DNA of 64,000 nucleotides from Novipirellula artificiosorum (lineage in GTDB: Bacteria; Planctomycetota; Planctomycetia; Pirellulales; Pirellulaceae): contig NZ_SJPV01000006.1 of the NCBI RefSeq assembly GCF_007860135.1, forward strand, positions 442,127-506,126. The letters are read 5' to 3'. Numbering within the stretch: the first letter of the stretch is position 1; each line of letters begins with the position of its first letter. Shown one piece after another: positions 17,742 to 27,237 of this stretch. The translations under genes were made by a program, and so were the position numbers. A model generated the notes under the pieces. It saw only the letters and a list, made by a program, of their open reading frames with translations, ran no database searches and was not told where the DNA came from.

Positions 17742-18248
17742 TTACCATTCGCAACCACAAGTGGGTTCTGCAACTTCGCAACCGCAAGTCGGTTCTGGCA
17801 TGCAGCATTCGTCACAGGAAGCGTGACGCTTGAACAACTTGCCGAAGAAGCCTTTGACTTTGTCGCCGCACGAAGGACGGTCACAGCAAACGGGTTCGCA
17901 ACCGCAGGTGGGCTCGATCATTTCGCAACCACAGGTGGGTTCGATGATTTCGCAACCGCAAGTTGGCTCAGGTGCACAGCATGCGTCGCATGCATTGTGA
18001 CGATGGAACAATTTGCTCAGCAGTCCACATTTCGGAGCCGAGAAGCCGCTGTCGCAGCAAGGCTCGGCACCACAAGTGGGTTCGAAGCAAGGTGCTGGAG
18101 CTTCGCAGCCACAGGTGGGCTCGACGTCACAACACGAATCGCATCCGCGATTACACAATTTGTCAAACAGGCCAAACGCGCTGGCGTTGACCGAGCTGCT
18201 AGCGACGAAAGCGACAGCGAGCAGAGCAGGAATGAATACACGACGCAT
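17742..18248 (-). CDS. Exported cysteine-rich EPTCGCE-repeat protein
   Basis: 168 residues with a Sec signal (MRRVFIPALLAVAFVASSSV, probably cut after NASA). The mature part contains all 30 cysteines of the protein and seven EPTCG units, most in the form EPTCGCE. Three longer modules can be seen: FDKLCNRGCDSCC, SKLFHRHNACDACC and GKLFKRHASCDECC, each followed by EPTCGCE units. The pattern suggests a disulfide-knotted surface protein or a metal-binding protein; nothing here decides between these. The gene has its own terminator and a long upstream region, so it is likely monocistronic. I recognise no named family. Confidence 0.85.
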   Translation of the reverse strand: MRRVFIPALLAVAFVASSSVNASAFGLFDKLCNRGCDSCCDVEPTCGCEAPAPCFEPTCGAEPCCDSGFSAPKCGLLSKLFHRHNACDACCAPEPTCGCEIIEPTCGCEMIEPTCGCEPVCCDRPSCGDKVKGFFGKLFKRHASCDECCMPEPTCGCEVAEPTCGCEW

Positions 18249-18731
18249 CGTGGTATCTCCAAGGATTTAGGTTTCAGGAAGGTCTAGCGTGCGCATTGAG
18301 CCGCAACACGTCCGAGCGGCCGGTAAGGGACCAACAAATCGGAGTTCAGTCGCCCCAATCGGACCACGTTGACACGGGAGGTGTTTGCGGTCGATCGGCG
18401 TATGGCGGCGCTTGCACTGCACCACACATTGGTGCTTACACATGTCTCTATCGTCGAGCCTAGGTTGCTAGCCTAGGACATCTGGAGAAGTTTCTTGTTG
18501 AAACCAACAAATGGGGTTGAAACAGACCGTTGTTGCGGATTGTTTCGAAAAGAACGGCTGGCACGCTGCGCTTGCACCGACCGAGCGGTCTGGACTTGGA
18601 CGACGAACCCCCGTTGTCGCATCAACTCGAACTTGGAACGTGGCCCATCTGACCTGCTGTTGAAGCCGTGACGTGATAGAATGATCGCGTCCCATCACCC
18701 GCTTTCCCACCTTTTCCCCCTCCTGCCCACG
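18249..18731. other. Divergent intergenic region with small palindromes
   Basis: 483 bases between the divergent cysteine-rich and glycoside hydrolase genes. Two short inverted repeats stand out: CCTAGG-TTGCTAG-CCTAGG at 18459-18477 and TTGTTG-AAAC-CAACAA near 18495-18510. They could be operator sites or short hairpins. No gene is visible. Confidence 0.4.
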
Positions 18732-20882
18732 ATGACATTCCCACGCTTACTTCTGCTGCTACCGTTGTGGTTCCCTTTCACCGTCGCCTCGGCTCAAGAC
18801 AAAGTCCCCTTTGTGCTCGATTGGGCAACCCATTCCCGATCGGCGATCGATCTGAGCCGCTTTCTCGATGCCCCGGCTGGTCGAGCTGGGTTTGTTCGTC
18901 CCAAGGGCGAGCATTTCGTCGATGGCGAAGGGACGCGGATTCGATTGTGGGGGGTGAATTTGGGTGGGCCTTCCTGTTTTCCAAGCCACGAGGATGCAGA
19001 AAAATTGGCAGAGAGCTTGGCTCGGCTTGGCATCAACTGCGTGCGATTTCATGGACTCGATTCGAATTGGGGCATCAGTTCGATCGACCGTAGTGGGGGT
19101 GACACGTCGCGGTTGGACGAAACGAGTCTCGAACGATTTGACTACCTGTTCGATCAGCTTCGTCGCCGCGGTATCTATGGCAATATCAACTTGAACGTCT
19201 TTCGCACTTACGGTGATGAAGACGGTTTGCCTGACCCTCAGGATCTCGGTCTGGCGAAGTGGGCAACTCATTTCTATCCGCGGATCATCGAGCTCGAAGA
19301 AAAATACGCTGTCGATCTGCTGACTCATGTGAACCGGTACACGGGCAAGTCGTACGCGAATGATCCCGCCGTCTTGGTGGTTGAAATCGTCAACGAGAAC
19401 TCTCTGGTCGAAGGCTGGCTCAATGGAAAGCTTGTCGGTCACGATGACAACAGTGGTGATACGTGGAGTCCGCTGCCGACGGAATACGCCAAGGAATTGA
19501 ACCGGCAATTCAACGCATGGCTGATTGAGAATCGCTCAGCCGAACAAAGGGAGAGATTTCGAAGCGATGCCGATTTGGCTGCCAATGCACCGCTGGTTCT
19601 GCTCGCACCGTCACAGTTTTCGTCGGCGACCGCAGAGCGATTTGCAACCGACCAAGAGTTTGTCGTCGACACGGAACGATCCTTTTTGCGCCGAATGAAA
19701 ACGCTTATCAAGGATGAAGTTGGTTTGAAATCGATGCTGATTGGCGATGCGGATCACAACGACTCGGTGAATGGGTTTCCTCATATGATCAATAATGCTC
19801 TCTTTGACTACGCCGATGGTCATGGCTATTGGCAACATCCATCGATTGGGAAGATCACTCGGACGAAGAACGACCCGATGGTCAACGATCCAAGTGATTC
19901 CACGATGGTCCAATTTGCTCGGGCGCCAATCGTTGGAAAACCCTTTGTTATCAGCGAAACCAATCACCCGTACCCGCATCGCTATGCCGTCGAAGGGATT
20001 CCTCTGTTGACAGCCTACGCGATGCTACAAGATTGGGATGGCGTCTTCTTCCATGAGTTCGGTCGAGCGGTGTACGATAACCCTGATGCTATCGGCCGAA
20101 ACGGTTGGTTCAATCTGAGCACGGATCCCATCAAGGTAGCGGAGTTGATGTGCTCAGCATTGATGTGGCATCGTGGCGATGTTCAGTCAGCCAAACAGTT
20201 GATCGTCCGCCAGCACACGGTTGATGAAATCATGGCAAATTCTCGGATGCCAAGCTGGGAACACCGGCCGTTTTTTGATGATGCGTTTGCCAAGACCTTG
20301 CCGTTGGTTCACCGGACGCGTTGGCGACTGGTCGAAAAGCCGGTCAAAGCGGAATACCCCCCGTCACCCGGGATCAACGACATCGTGTCGGATACCGAGC
20401 AACTTCGTTGGCAAGGTGCGGACAAGAATCGTGGGCGGGTGACAATCGATACGCCAAAAGTTCAGGCGACGATTGGATTTCAACGTGATGCCGAGCATCG
20501 GAGTTACCCTGGCATCCGTCATCTGTCGGTGGACGTCAAGAACGACTTTGCCACGGTGATCTTGACGAGCCTCGACGATCAACCGATCGCATCGAGCAAG
20601 AAGTTGCTGCTGTTTGTTGGCGATCGGTCGGCAAATGAAGACTTAACCTGGGAAGATGATTTTCAAACGGTTGCCAATTGGGGGAACGGTCCCGTGGCAA
20701 TCCGGCCCCTGCAAGGCAAGATCAGTTTATGGGGCTTGCAGTCAGGAGGACCACTGACCACCACGGTCCTCGGGTCGCTCGGCCAACCTACCGACGAAAC
20801 CTGGACCACTTACGCCAAGGACGGAGGATGGCATGTTTTGCTTGGCAATCCTGTCGGTTCGATGGCTATCCTCGAACGTTAA
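18732..20882 (+). CDS. Secreted clan GH-A-like glycoside hydrolase
   Basis: 716 residues from the ATG at 18732, which places a signal peptide (MTFPRLLLLLPLWFPFTVAS, cut after ASAQ) at the start; an ATG 51 bases upstream would only add a leader. The first 450 residues look like a TIM-barrel of the cellulase/GH5 type. VRFHGLDSNWG matches the early strands, VEIVNENS carries the acid/base Glu (about 221), and FVISETNHPYPHRY carries the nucleophile Glu (about 409). The last 200 residues are beta-rich, as in an accessory domain. It probably hydrolyses a polysaccharide outside the cytoplasm; the substrate is unknown. It stands alone. Confidence 0.85.
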   Translation: MTFPRLLLLLPLWFPFTVASAQDKVPFVLDWATHSRSAIDLSRFLDAPAGRAGFVRPKGEHFVDGEGTRIRLWGVNLGGPSCFPSHEDAEKLAESLARLGINCVRFHGLDSNWGISSIDRSGGDTSRLDETSLERFDYLFDQLRRRGIYGNINLNVFRTYGDEDGLPDPQDLGLAKWATHFYPRIIELEEKYAVDLLTHVNRYTGKSYANDPAVLVVEIVNENSLVEGWLNGKLVGHDDNSGDTWSPLPTEYAKELNRQFNAWLIENRSAEQRERFRSDADLAANAPLVLLAPSQFSSATAERFATDQEFVVDTERSFLRRMKTLIKDEVGLKSMLIGDADHNDSVNGFPHMINNALFDYADGHGYWQHPSIGKITRTKNDPMVNDPSDSTMVQFARAPIVGKPFVISETNHPYPHRYAVEGIPLLTAYAMLQDWDGVFFHEFGRAVYDNPDAIGRNGWFNLSTDPIKVAELMCSALMWHRGDVQSAKQLIVRQHTVDEIMANSRMPSWEHRPFFDDAFAKTLPLVHRTRWRLVEKPVKAEYPPSPGINDIVSDTEQLRWQGADKNRGRVTIDTPKVQATIGFQRDAEHRSYPGIRHLSVDVKNDFATVILTSLDDQPIASSKKLLLFVGDRSANEDLTWEDDFQTVANWGNGPVAIRPLQGKISLWGLQSGGPLTTTVLGSLGQPTDETWTTYAKDGGWHVLLGNPVGSMAILER

Positions 20883-21121
20883 AGCACGCTCACGAAAGAG
20901 TGGTTCCCCGATGAAGATTCCTGGTTCTTTAGCACGATCGCCATTGCTGACTTGCATCGCGACGATGCTCTCGCTGCTGCGAGACTCGGAGTTGGTTCAA
21001 GGCGGGAACTAAAAAGCGTCAATCTGCTCCAAAGATAGCCGGCGGTTGAGTGCCGGACAGACCGCGATTCGGTGAATCGTTTCGTGCTGTTTCTTGGAAA
21101 GCGATAGAGAGATTGTATTTG

Positions 21122-21505
21122 ATGTTTTTGTCCCAGACGCCTCCGGTGGAAGCAACCGATTTTCCCGTTTCGATCGACACCGCGAAATTGAAGGATTGTA
21201 TTGCAGCGTTGCATGGGTGCATCGCCTCATGCCATGCGTGTGCGTATGAGATGGCGGGCAATCCAAAATTGGCAATGAGCATTGCCAATGATTGTCCAAA
21301 ATGCTGCATTGACTGCGCCGACATGTGCGAAATGTTTGTTCGCGCCCTGTCCAGAAAGAGCCCCTATTGGCAACCCTATCGCACGTGGTGCCAAGTGATT
21401 TGCGAGTGGTGTGCCGATCAATGTGGCGAGCACTACGAAGAGTGTTGCATCGAATGCGCTGAACACTGTATCAAGTGTGTCGCAGCACTGAACGAATTGG
21501 TCTAA
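21122..21505 (+). CDS. Cys-rich four-helix-bundle copper-binding protein (DUF326-like)
   Basis: 127 residues from the ATG at 21122; an in-frame GTG at 21050 would add 24 residues. There are four cysteine-rich helices: LHGCIASCHACAYEM, CPKCCIDCADMCEMF, WCQVICEWCADQCGEHYEECC and CIECAEHCIKCVAAL. Cys spacings of three and four place the thiols inside the bundle, as in Csp copper-storage proteins and DUF326 proteins. The likely job is binding Cu(I). No signal peptide is seen, suggesting the cytosolic type. It ends tail to tail with the next gene, sharing four bases. Confidence 0.85.
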   Translation: MFLSQTPPVEATDFPVSIDTAKLKDCIAALHGCIASCHACAYEMAGNPKLAMSIANDCPKCCIDCADMCEMFVRALSRKSPYWQPYRTWCQVICEWCADQCGEHYEECCIECAEHCIKCVAALNELV

Positions 21506-22971
21506 GGGACGAACGTCACGGCATCGATTCGATTCTTGATCGACATTTGCATTTGGGTCAACTCTTGTTCAAGCTGCTGGTTGCTCTTGAACAGGCTGAT
21601 TAACGTCGTGCGAATCTGTTGGAGTTCTTCGGCAAGCTCGTCGTGATATGCCTTGATCGCCACGGTTTCCACCTGGCTGTGTGCGAGGTCTTGTTCCAGT
21701 TTCAGCTTGACGGTCTGATTCGTTGTCAGCATCGACTCGGTCGCAGCAATCGCTTCCTCGAGAACTTGTTTTTCGAACTCGACCTGCTCCTTTCGAATCG
21801 CCAACTGAGCCAATCGAAGGCGAATTTCGCGAATCCCGAATCGATAATCATTCAGGGGGCGAAGGTAGTAAGTCTTGATCAACTTCGCGACGCCTTCATC
21901 AAACAATTGGCTAGCCGCTTCTTCTTTGACCACAACACGGTCGCCAACGTTAAACGAAACCTCGTTGTCTTCGGATCGCTGCAGCCGGCTGTCGACCGCT
22001 CGTCCACCGGCATCAAAAAATCCTCCGTCGAGCGCCCCAAACTTATCGGGACTGTCGACTTCAATTTTGTGCTTCTTCGTAAATTCGATCATGGTCCAGC
22101 GACTTAGCGGTGGGTCATCTTGGATCGCTTGGCCACCGTCACGCAGATACTTGGTCAGCGTCGCCGGTTTGATACGGTTACCGAAAAGCTGTTTCAACGC
22201 GGTTTCGTCCATGCGGCCATACACGTTCTCATCGTTCGGCAAACTGCCTTCGGCAGTGAACATCAAATGACCGTCGAGAGGTAGCAATTCATACAGAGAC
22301 CAGCGGACCGCTTGTCGGCTGGAAATCGCTTGCGCCTGAGCAGGTTGCAAGGGCATTGTGGGCACCAGCGTGGCTTGTTCCGGAGTACTGCTGTCGACTC
22401 GAAACTCACCGAGGTAAAATGTCGGTACCGAAAGTTGGGACTCCGGCAGTAGTTGTTCCGCGAACGCGTAAACGACCAATCCGTCGGGGACCAGAGGCAA
22501 CGCCGCAGCCGGTTCACCGTCCGCGGCTGCACCGTCGGCGGTCGCGTCTGCAGCCAGCGCGTCGGGTGGGACGACTTCACGAGCCTTGCTGAGCACGACC
22601 TGCTGAGGATTCGGTGTCTGCATTTCCAGCGACCGCCAAACTCGCCCGGCTTCCACGCCGACTTGGGCCAATTGTTGGCTCAAAGCGACCAAGCCTTCGC
22701 CCGATTGGGAATCACTTGAATCGCCGTATTTGATTGCTTTCTGTTCAAGCACGGCCGCTTCGGCACGCGCTTCCAGCTTTTCCTTGACATCGTGCCAAGC
22801 CGATCGGCTCTTGAGAACTCCGGCGGTCGGAAAAATGAAGGTCACACCGAGCAGCATCGTAAAAATGGCTGCGACGATTTGGAACCACCGCCAATCGCGA
22901 GCGGCTTTCCACACGACCACGAAGAAACCAATCACCAAGACGATCAGCAGTCCCAGAATGACGAATTTCAT
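21502..22971 (-). CDS. Membrane-anchored coiled-coil protein of unknown function
   Basis: 489 residues. Two N-terminal membrane helices (about 3-24 and 33-52) are followed by a soluble region with an Ala/Asp-rich stretch (DALAADATADGAAADGEPAA) and a long C-terminal coiled coil (about 375-480, from IRKEQVEFEKQVLEEAIAA to the end). I recognise no enzyme motif. The architecture suggests a scaffold or envelope-spanning protein. The stop codon overlaps that of the copper-binding gene on the other strand by four bases. A long non-coding stretch lies upstream. Confidence 0.75.
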   Translation of the reverse strand: MKFVILGLLIVLVIGFFVVVWKAARDWRWFQIVAAIFTMLLGVTFIFPTAGVLKSRSAWHDVKEKLEARAEAAVLEQKAIKYGDSSDSQSGEGLVALSQQLAQVGVEAGRVWRSLEMQTPNPQQVVLSKAREVVPPDALAADATADGAAADGEPAAALPLVPDGLVVYAFAEQLLPESQLSVPTFYLGEFRVDSSTPEQATLVPTMPLQPAQAQAISSRQAVRWSLYELLPLDGHLMFTAEGSLPNDENVYGRMDETALKQLFGNRIKPATLTKYLRDGGQAIQDDPPLSRWTMIEFTKKHKIEVDSPDKFGALDGGFFDAGGRAVDSRLQRSEDNEVSFNVGDRVVVKEEAASQLFDEGVAKLIKTYYLRPLNDYRFGIREIRLRLAQLAIRKEQVEFEKQVLEEAIAATESMLTTNQTVKLKLEQDLAHSQVETVAIKAYHDELAEELQQIRTTLISLFKSNQQLEQELTQMQMSIKNRIDAVTFVP

Positions 22972-23354
22972 GATCGCTCAGGAGAAGTGATGGACAACGG
23001 GAGAAAAAGGATGGTTTTGCAGCAAACTACATCATTGGATCTTAAGTTGGGTAAGATATGACGTCAAGCTTTTCTCGCTCTTCTGGCCGTTAAAGCCTTG
23101 TTTTTGGCCAGCCTCCCCCCCGACGCTCCGGCTGGGTTGGTGCCCCAGACTCTTGTCGCTCGGCGTTCAGCGTGCCGTCAAAGTCGTTCTGACCGGACTG
23201 ACACGCACGACCTCGGCTGTTGAAAACGCCACAACCGGTTGAACCGGTCAAGCTGGCCCCCGTGGTGATCCGAATCGACTAACGATGTTATCGGCTGTGC
23301 GCCATGTGCCGATTTTTCTCACTGACCCTGTTTTCTCAATCATAGCGACTGACC
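22972..23354. other. Divergent intergenic region, no gene seen
   Basis: 383 bases between the divergent coiled-coil and TolC-like genes. It holds a pair of ACCGGT palindromes three bases apart (near 23236-23250) but no reading frame of note. It presumably carries both promoters. Confidence 0.4.
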
Positions 23355-26216
23355 GTGAGCAAATTCGTTCCACCCCCGTTGCCGTTCGTGATCGCCATTA
23401 CCGTTGTCACGCTGATTGCGGCCGTTGGCTGCCATCGCAACTATTATCGCCGACAAGCGGATTGTGAGGCGAACGCGCTGTTGGATGAAAAGGCGAGCCA
23501 TTTGTCGCGTCCACCGAACCAGCAGTTGCGGATCGATGTGGACCGTCGCAGCCGAATGTTCAATCCGTTCGACCTTGATTTCCAGCCGATGCCTCTCGAC
23601 GATCCTTCGTCGTATGAGTACATGCAATGCGTCGATGGTCGCCGTGGCTATCCCCTGTGGGAAGCGGCGGGGCTGACCAACACGGCGGAAAGTCCCGATT
23701 GGTGGCAATTTCTGCCGCTTGACGACGATGGCGTGTTGGTGCTGAATTCGGAAAACGCCGTTCGCATCGCGCTGTTGCATTCACCTGCATATCAAAGCGT
23801 CTTGGAAGACCTTTATCTTGCCGCGCTCGATGTGAGCAACGAACGGTTTGTCTTCGACACACAGTTTTTTGGGGGGGCCCAGACTTTTCTGACCGCTTCG
23901 GGGCGTCGTCGTGCTGGTGGTCAGAGCAGCACGCGATATGAAGTGGGGCCGTACAGCAACGGCCGACGAGCCTTGTCGATGCAACGCCGATTCGCAACCG
24001 GGGCGGACCTGGTTGTCGGGGTCGCCAACAGCATCGTTTGGGAATTGAGCGGGCCGAATAGCCAAAGTGCAACAACGCTTTTTGACTTTGCTCTGCTTCA
24101 ACCGTTGCTACGCAACGCGGGACGTGATGTCGTTATGGAGAATCTAACGCAGTCCGAGCGTGAGCTCCTGGCCAGCGTTCGAGCGTTCGAACGATTCCGT
24201 CGTGAATTCTTCCTGACCGTCACGATCGGCTCGGGGGGAGGGGGAGCCGGTGGCTACCTGGGGCTGCTGCAAACCCAACTGGAAATTCGCAACCTGGAAC
24301 AGAACATCGCCAGACAAACGGAAAACCTGTTGATCCTCGAGGACACGCTCGTCGAAGAACTGACGAAGTTGCCAGAGCAGAACGCCGGACCGGCCAGCAT
24401 CATCAACGATCGGATTCAAGTCGCACAGGCCAAATCCAGTTTGCTGCAATCACAAACCAGCTTGGTCAATGCACAAGCTAACTACGAGCGAACGGTTGAT
24501 TCGTTCTTGCGAACCCTGGGACTTCCGCCCTACATCTGCACTCGATTGGAAGACCCGATGTTACAGCGGTTCGAGTTGATCGATGCCGATCTGATTGGGC
24601 GTCGTGAACAATTGTCCGCAGTCCGAATGCGAGTGGGTGAGTTCAATGTCGCCATTTTGGAGCAGGCCGAATTCGAGGTCGACGAGGTATCGGGATTGCC
24701 AGAATCGCGATTGGAGTGGACCGACAACGTGGCCGAGACGCTCGCGACGCTGCGTCAAGAATTGGAGCCGCTTGAAACGTTCACGAAAACCTTGATCGAA
24801 GAGGACTTGCCACGGGTGAGTCAAGACATCGAGTTCTTCCAGGAAACGCTTGCAGAACGAACGAGTCAAAACGAACAGCTTCGAGAATCGTATGAAGAAC
24901 AAAAGGATCAGATCTGTTCGTTGCTTGACACTTCCAACATCAGCGATTCGCTCTTCGATATTGAAATCAGCAAGTTGAGTGATGATCTTCGCGCTGAATA
25001 TGATGTGCTGGTGGGTCAGTTGGAATCGTACCAGACGCGTGTCAAGGAGCTCGAGAAGTCCCTCGATCGCTATGTTCAAGAGGGGCCCCGAGACGATGAT
25101 CCCGCGGCTGTTGCCCGTGCACTGCGGGATGAGGTTATCCTGGCGTCGCAGGATTTGCTGAGCGAGTTGGCCGACGATGTCTTGGCCTTGCAACTGATTC
25201 AAGCCCGTGCGAGAACGGAAAGCGTCCTGCTTCCCGACGTGGATATCGAACCGACCGCGGCGGTTCAAATCGCTCGTGTGAACCGTCGGGATTGGGCGAA
25301 TGCCCGAGCCGATTTGGTCGACGTGTGGCGGCAAATCGAAGTCCGAGCCGATGATTTGGAAAGCTCGCTGGACGTCGTCTTTAATGGAGACATCGGAAAC
25401 GTTGGCAACAATCCGTTGGACCTACGGTCGTCGACGGGCCGGTTGCGAGTGGGGTTGCAATGGGATGCACCGATCACTCGGTTGCGGGAACGCAACTCCT
25501 ACCGAGCGGCGTTGATCAGCTACGAACGTGCCAAGCGGGCGATGTACGGTTTTGAGGACGATGTGTGGCAAACGTTGCGAACGGAAATTCGGCAGCTTCA
25601 AGCGAATCGCTTGACTTTCGAACTCGGACGTCAGGCGGTTGTGATCGCTGCGTCGCAGGTGGAACTGAACGCCGACCGTCGCGCTTTGAACGAAGCACGA
25701 AGCCAAGGGAATGGGCCGACGGCCGCGCGTGACGCGATTACGGCACTCGATGCACTGCTTCGAGCACAGAACACGCTGTTGGGTATCTTTGTCAACTACG
25801 AAGTCGTTCGTCGTAACTTGGACCTCGATCTCGGGACGATGGAGCTGACGCCGGAAGGATTGTGGATTGATCCCGTTAAGATCGATCCCGACTACCTGCT
25901 CTCGCTCCCAGGCACAACGGATTCGGGCATGATCGGTGGCTGTAACCATTGCTGCCTGCCCCGTCGGCCACTGCCACGCGAACCCTACTTCGGCTTGTCG
26001 CCGATCGATGATTCGGGTCAGCAGGGAATGATCGACTCGGCGATACCAGACGATGACGACTTCCTACCCGCCCCGGTCTTGCAAGGGTCCGACGTCAATC
26101 TGCCCGCGTTCGAACTCCTCGAACCCGAATTCCTCGAGCCCGAGCTCCCCGAGCCCGTGATCGAAATGCCCGAACTTCCCGCTGCCGTGATCGAAGTGCC
26201 CGAGTTGTCGCTGTAG
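23355..26216 (+). CDS. Very large TolC-like outer-membrane lipoprotein
   Basis: 953 residues, about twice the usual TolC length. It starts at a GTG without a clear ribosome site and has a lipoprotein signal (VIAITVVTLIAAVGC). The N-terminal half has TolC-like features (NAVRIALLHSPAYQSVLEDL, LVVGVANSIVWELSG, ALLQPLLRNAGRDVVMENLT). A long inserted coiled coil follows (about 440-620), and the second helical hairpin half is near the end (AAVQIARVNRRDWANARADL, LRVGLQWDAPITRLRERNSY). The last 40 residues are a Pro/Glu repeat (ELLEPEFLEPELPEPVIEMP). It probably spans the periplasm as a channel; the insertion suggests a longer reach or a special partner. A kinase-like gene follows 97 bases later. Confidence 0.85.
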   Translation: MSKFVPPPLPFVIAITVVTLIAAVGCHRNYYRRQADCEANALLDEKASHLSRPPNQQLRIDVDRRSRMFNPFDLDFQPMPLDDPSSYEYMQCVDGRRGYPLWEAAGLTNTAESPDWWQFLPLDDDGVLVLNSENAVRIALLHSPAYQSVLEDLYLAALDVSNERFVFDTQFFGGAQTFLTASGRRRAGGQSSTRYEVGPYSNGRRALSMQRRFATGADLVVGVANSIVWELSGPNSQSATTLFDFALLQPLLRNAGRDVVMENLTQSERELLASVRAFERFRREFFLTVTIGSGGGGAGGYLGLLQTQLEIRNLEQNIARQTENLLILEDTLVEELTKLPEQNAGPASIINDRIQVAQAKSSLLQSQTSLVNAQANYERTVDSFLRTLGLPPYICTRLEDPMLQRFELIDADLIGRREQLSAVRMRVGEFNVAILEQAEFEVDEVSGLPESRLEWTDNVAETLATLRQELEPLETFTKTLIEEDLPRVSQDIEFFQETLAERTSQNEQLRESYEEQKDQICSLLDTSNISDSLFDIEISKLSDDLRAEYDVLVGQLESYQTRVKELEKSLDRYVQEGPRDDDPAAVARALRDEVILASQDLLSELADDVLALQLIQARARTESVLLPDVDIEPTAAVQIARVNRRDWANARADLVDVWRQIEVRADDLESSLDVVFNGDIGNVGNNPLDLRSSTGRLRVGLQWDAPITRLRERNSYRAALISYERAKRAMYGFEDDVWQTLRTEIRQLQANRLTFELGRQAVVIAASQVELNADRRALNEARSQGNGPTAARDAITALDALLRAQNTLLGIFVNYEVVRRNLDLDLGTMELTPEGLWIDPVKIDPDYLLSLPGTTDSGMIGGCNHCCLPRRPLPREPYFGLSPIDDSGQQGMIDSAIPDDDDFLPAPVLQGSDVNLPAFELLEPEFLEPELPEPVIEMPELPAAVIEVPELSL

Positions 26217-26313
26217 GGGGTGATTCGCGTCTCCCCCTAGCCGAATCCGACGAAAGCGAAAATACTCTTGTCGTCAATGTTCCCTCGTCCAACTTTATCA
26301 CGGATCTGCTCAG

Positions 26314-27237
26314 ATGCACAACGAACCTCCTACCCCCATCACGTTCGAAGAGGCGATGAAGACCGGCTTCGACGAAACGCCGATGGAAAGCCGTATCAAG
26401 GTCTATGGGGTTCGGTACGTGTTTGTCGTGGACGACGATGACAACGAGTTTTACGTAACCCGGCTGGGGTGGCGATTGCTGGAAAACCTGCAATCGGAGA
26501 ACTGGTATAAGGATAAGGCTTACGCCAAGCGGGGTGAGCGGCTTGTGGAAGGCAGCGGCGTGGTCTATCGCGTCCCGACAACCAATTCCAGAGGCATTGA
26601 TCAAAATCTTGTGGTCAAGTTTTCTCGTTTCGCCGAAGAAGTGCCGCTTCAAGTTGCCAAGACCTTCCCGGATAAAATGCCGGCGGAGGTGGTTCAGGGG
26701 GCGATGTTCAACGACCCGTTTCAAGAGTTTGGGCTGTTGGTCGACCTGCGCAATGGGCACTTTGGTCGTAAGACGCTGAAGATCATGACCAAGCATCCGA
26801 TTTGTATTTTCAGCCCCGCAAGAAAATGTGCGCCTTGGCGACTTGGACGTGAGCGAGGGCGGTTCGATCGCTATCGAAGCGGTATGGCCGCCAACAACGA
26901 TTCAAAGTATTCGAAAATGGATTTGGATTTTGAGCGGCAATACGTGTATCTCTTCGCTTGGGTCAAGGGAACCAATGCCGATGTCTGCGCGCAACAGGGA
27001 TTGATCACGGCGCAGGAGGCCGGCGAGATCACGATGCGAGCTGCGGACGAAATGCGAGATAAGGGCTTTCGCGTGCTCGACAACAAACCAAGCCATGTGA
27101 TTCTGCGACAGCGGTCCAATGGCGAATTGCTCAGACGAAACGGTGAGCTTGTTTATGCGCTCGTCGATTTCGAACTGCTGCTCCGAACCGAGGAGTACAA
27201 GGAATTTTTGCGCAACCGTGATAAGGCCAATGCCTGA
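26314..27237 (+). CDS. Orphan with protein-kinase-like motifs
   Basis: 307 residues. I know no family for it, but kinase-fold landmarks occur in the right order: a glycine-rich turn GSGVVYRV (80-87), a Lys in NLVVKFSR (102), a hinge-like VYLFAWVKGT (211-220), a catalytic-loop-like LDNKPSHVIL (Asp256, Lys258, Pro259) and a DFE in ALVDFELLL (Asp285) that stands where DFG or the DFE/DWE of aminoglycoside kinases would be. So it may be an atypical kinase or pseudokinase. No signal peptide or membrane helix is seen. It follows the large TolC-like gene on the same strand. Confidence 0.68.
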   Translation: MHNEPPTPITFEEAMKTGFDETPMESRIKVYGVRYVFVVDDDDNEFYVTRLGWRLLENLQSENWYKDKAYAKRGERLVEGSGVVYRVPTTNSRGIDQNLVVKFSRFAEEVPLQVAKTFPDKMPAEVVQGAMFNDPFQEFGLLVDLRNGHFGRKTLKIMTKHPICIFSPARKCAPWRLGRERGRFDRYRSGMAANNDSKYSKMDLDFERQYVYLFAWVKGTNADVCAQQGLITAQEAGEITMRAADEMRDKGFRVLDNKPSHVILRQRSNGELLRRNGELVYALVDFELLLRTEEYKEFLRNRDKANA

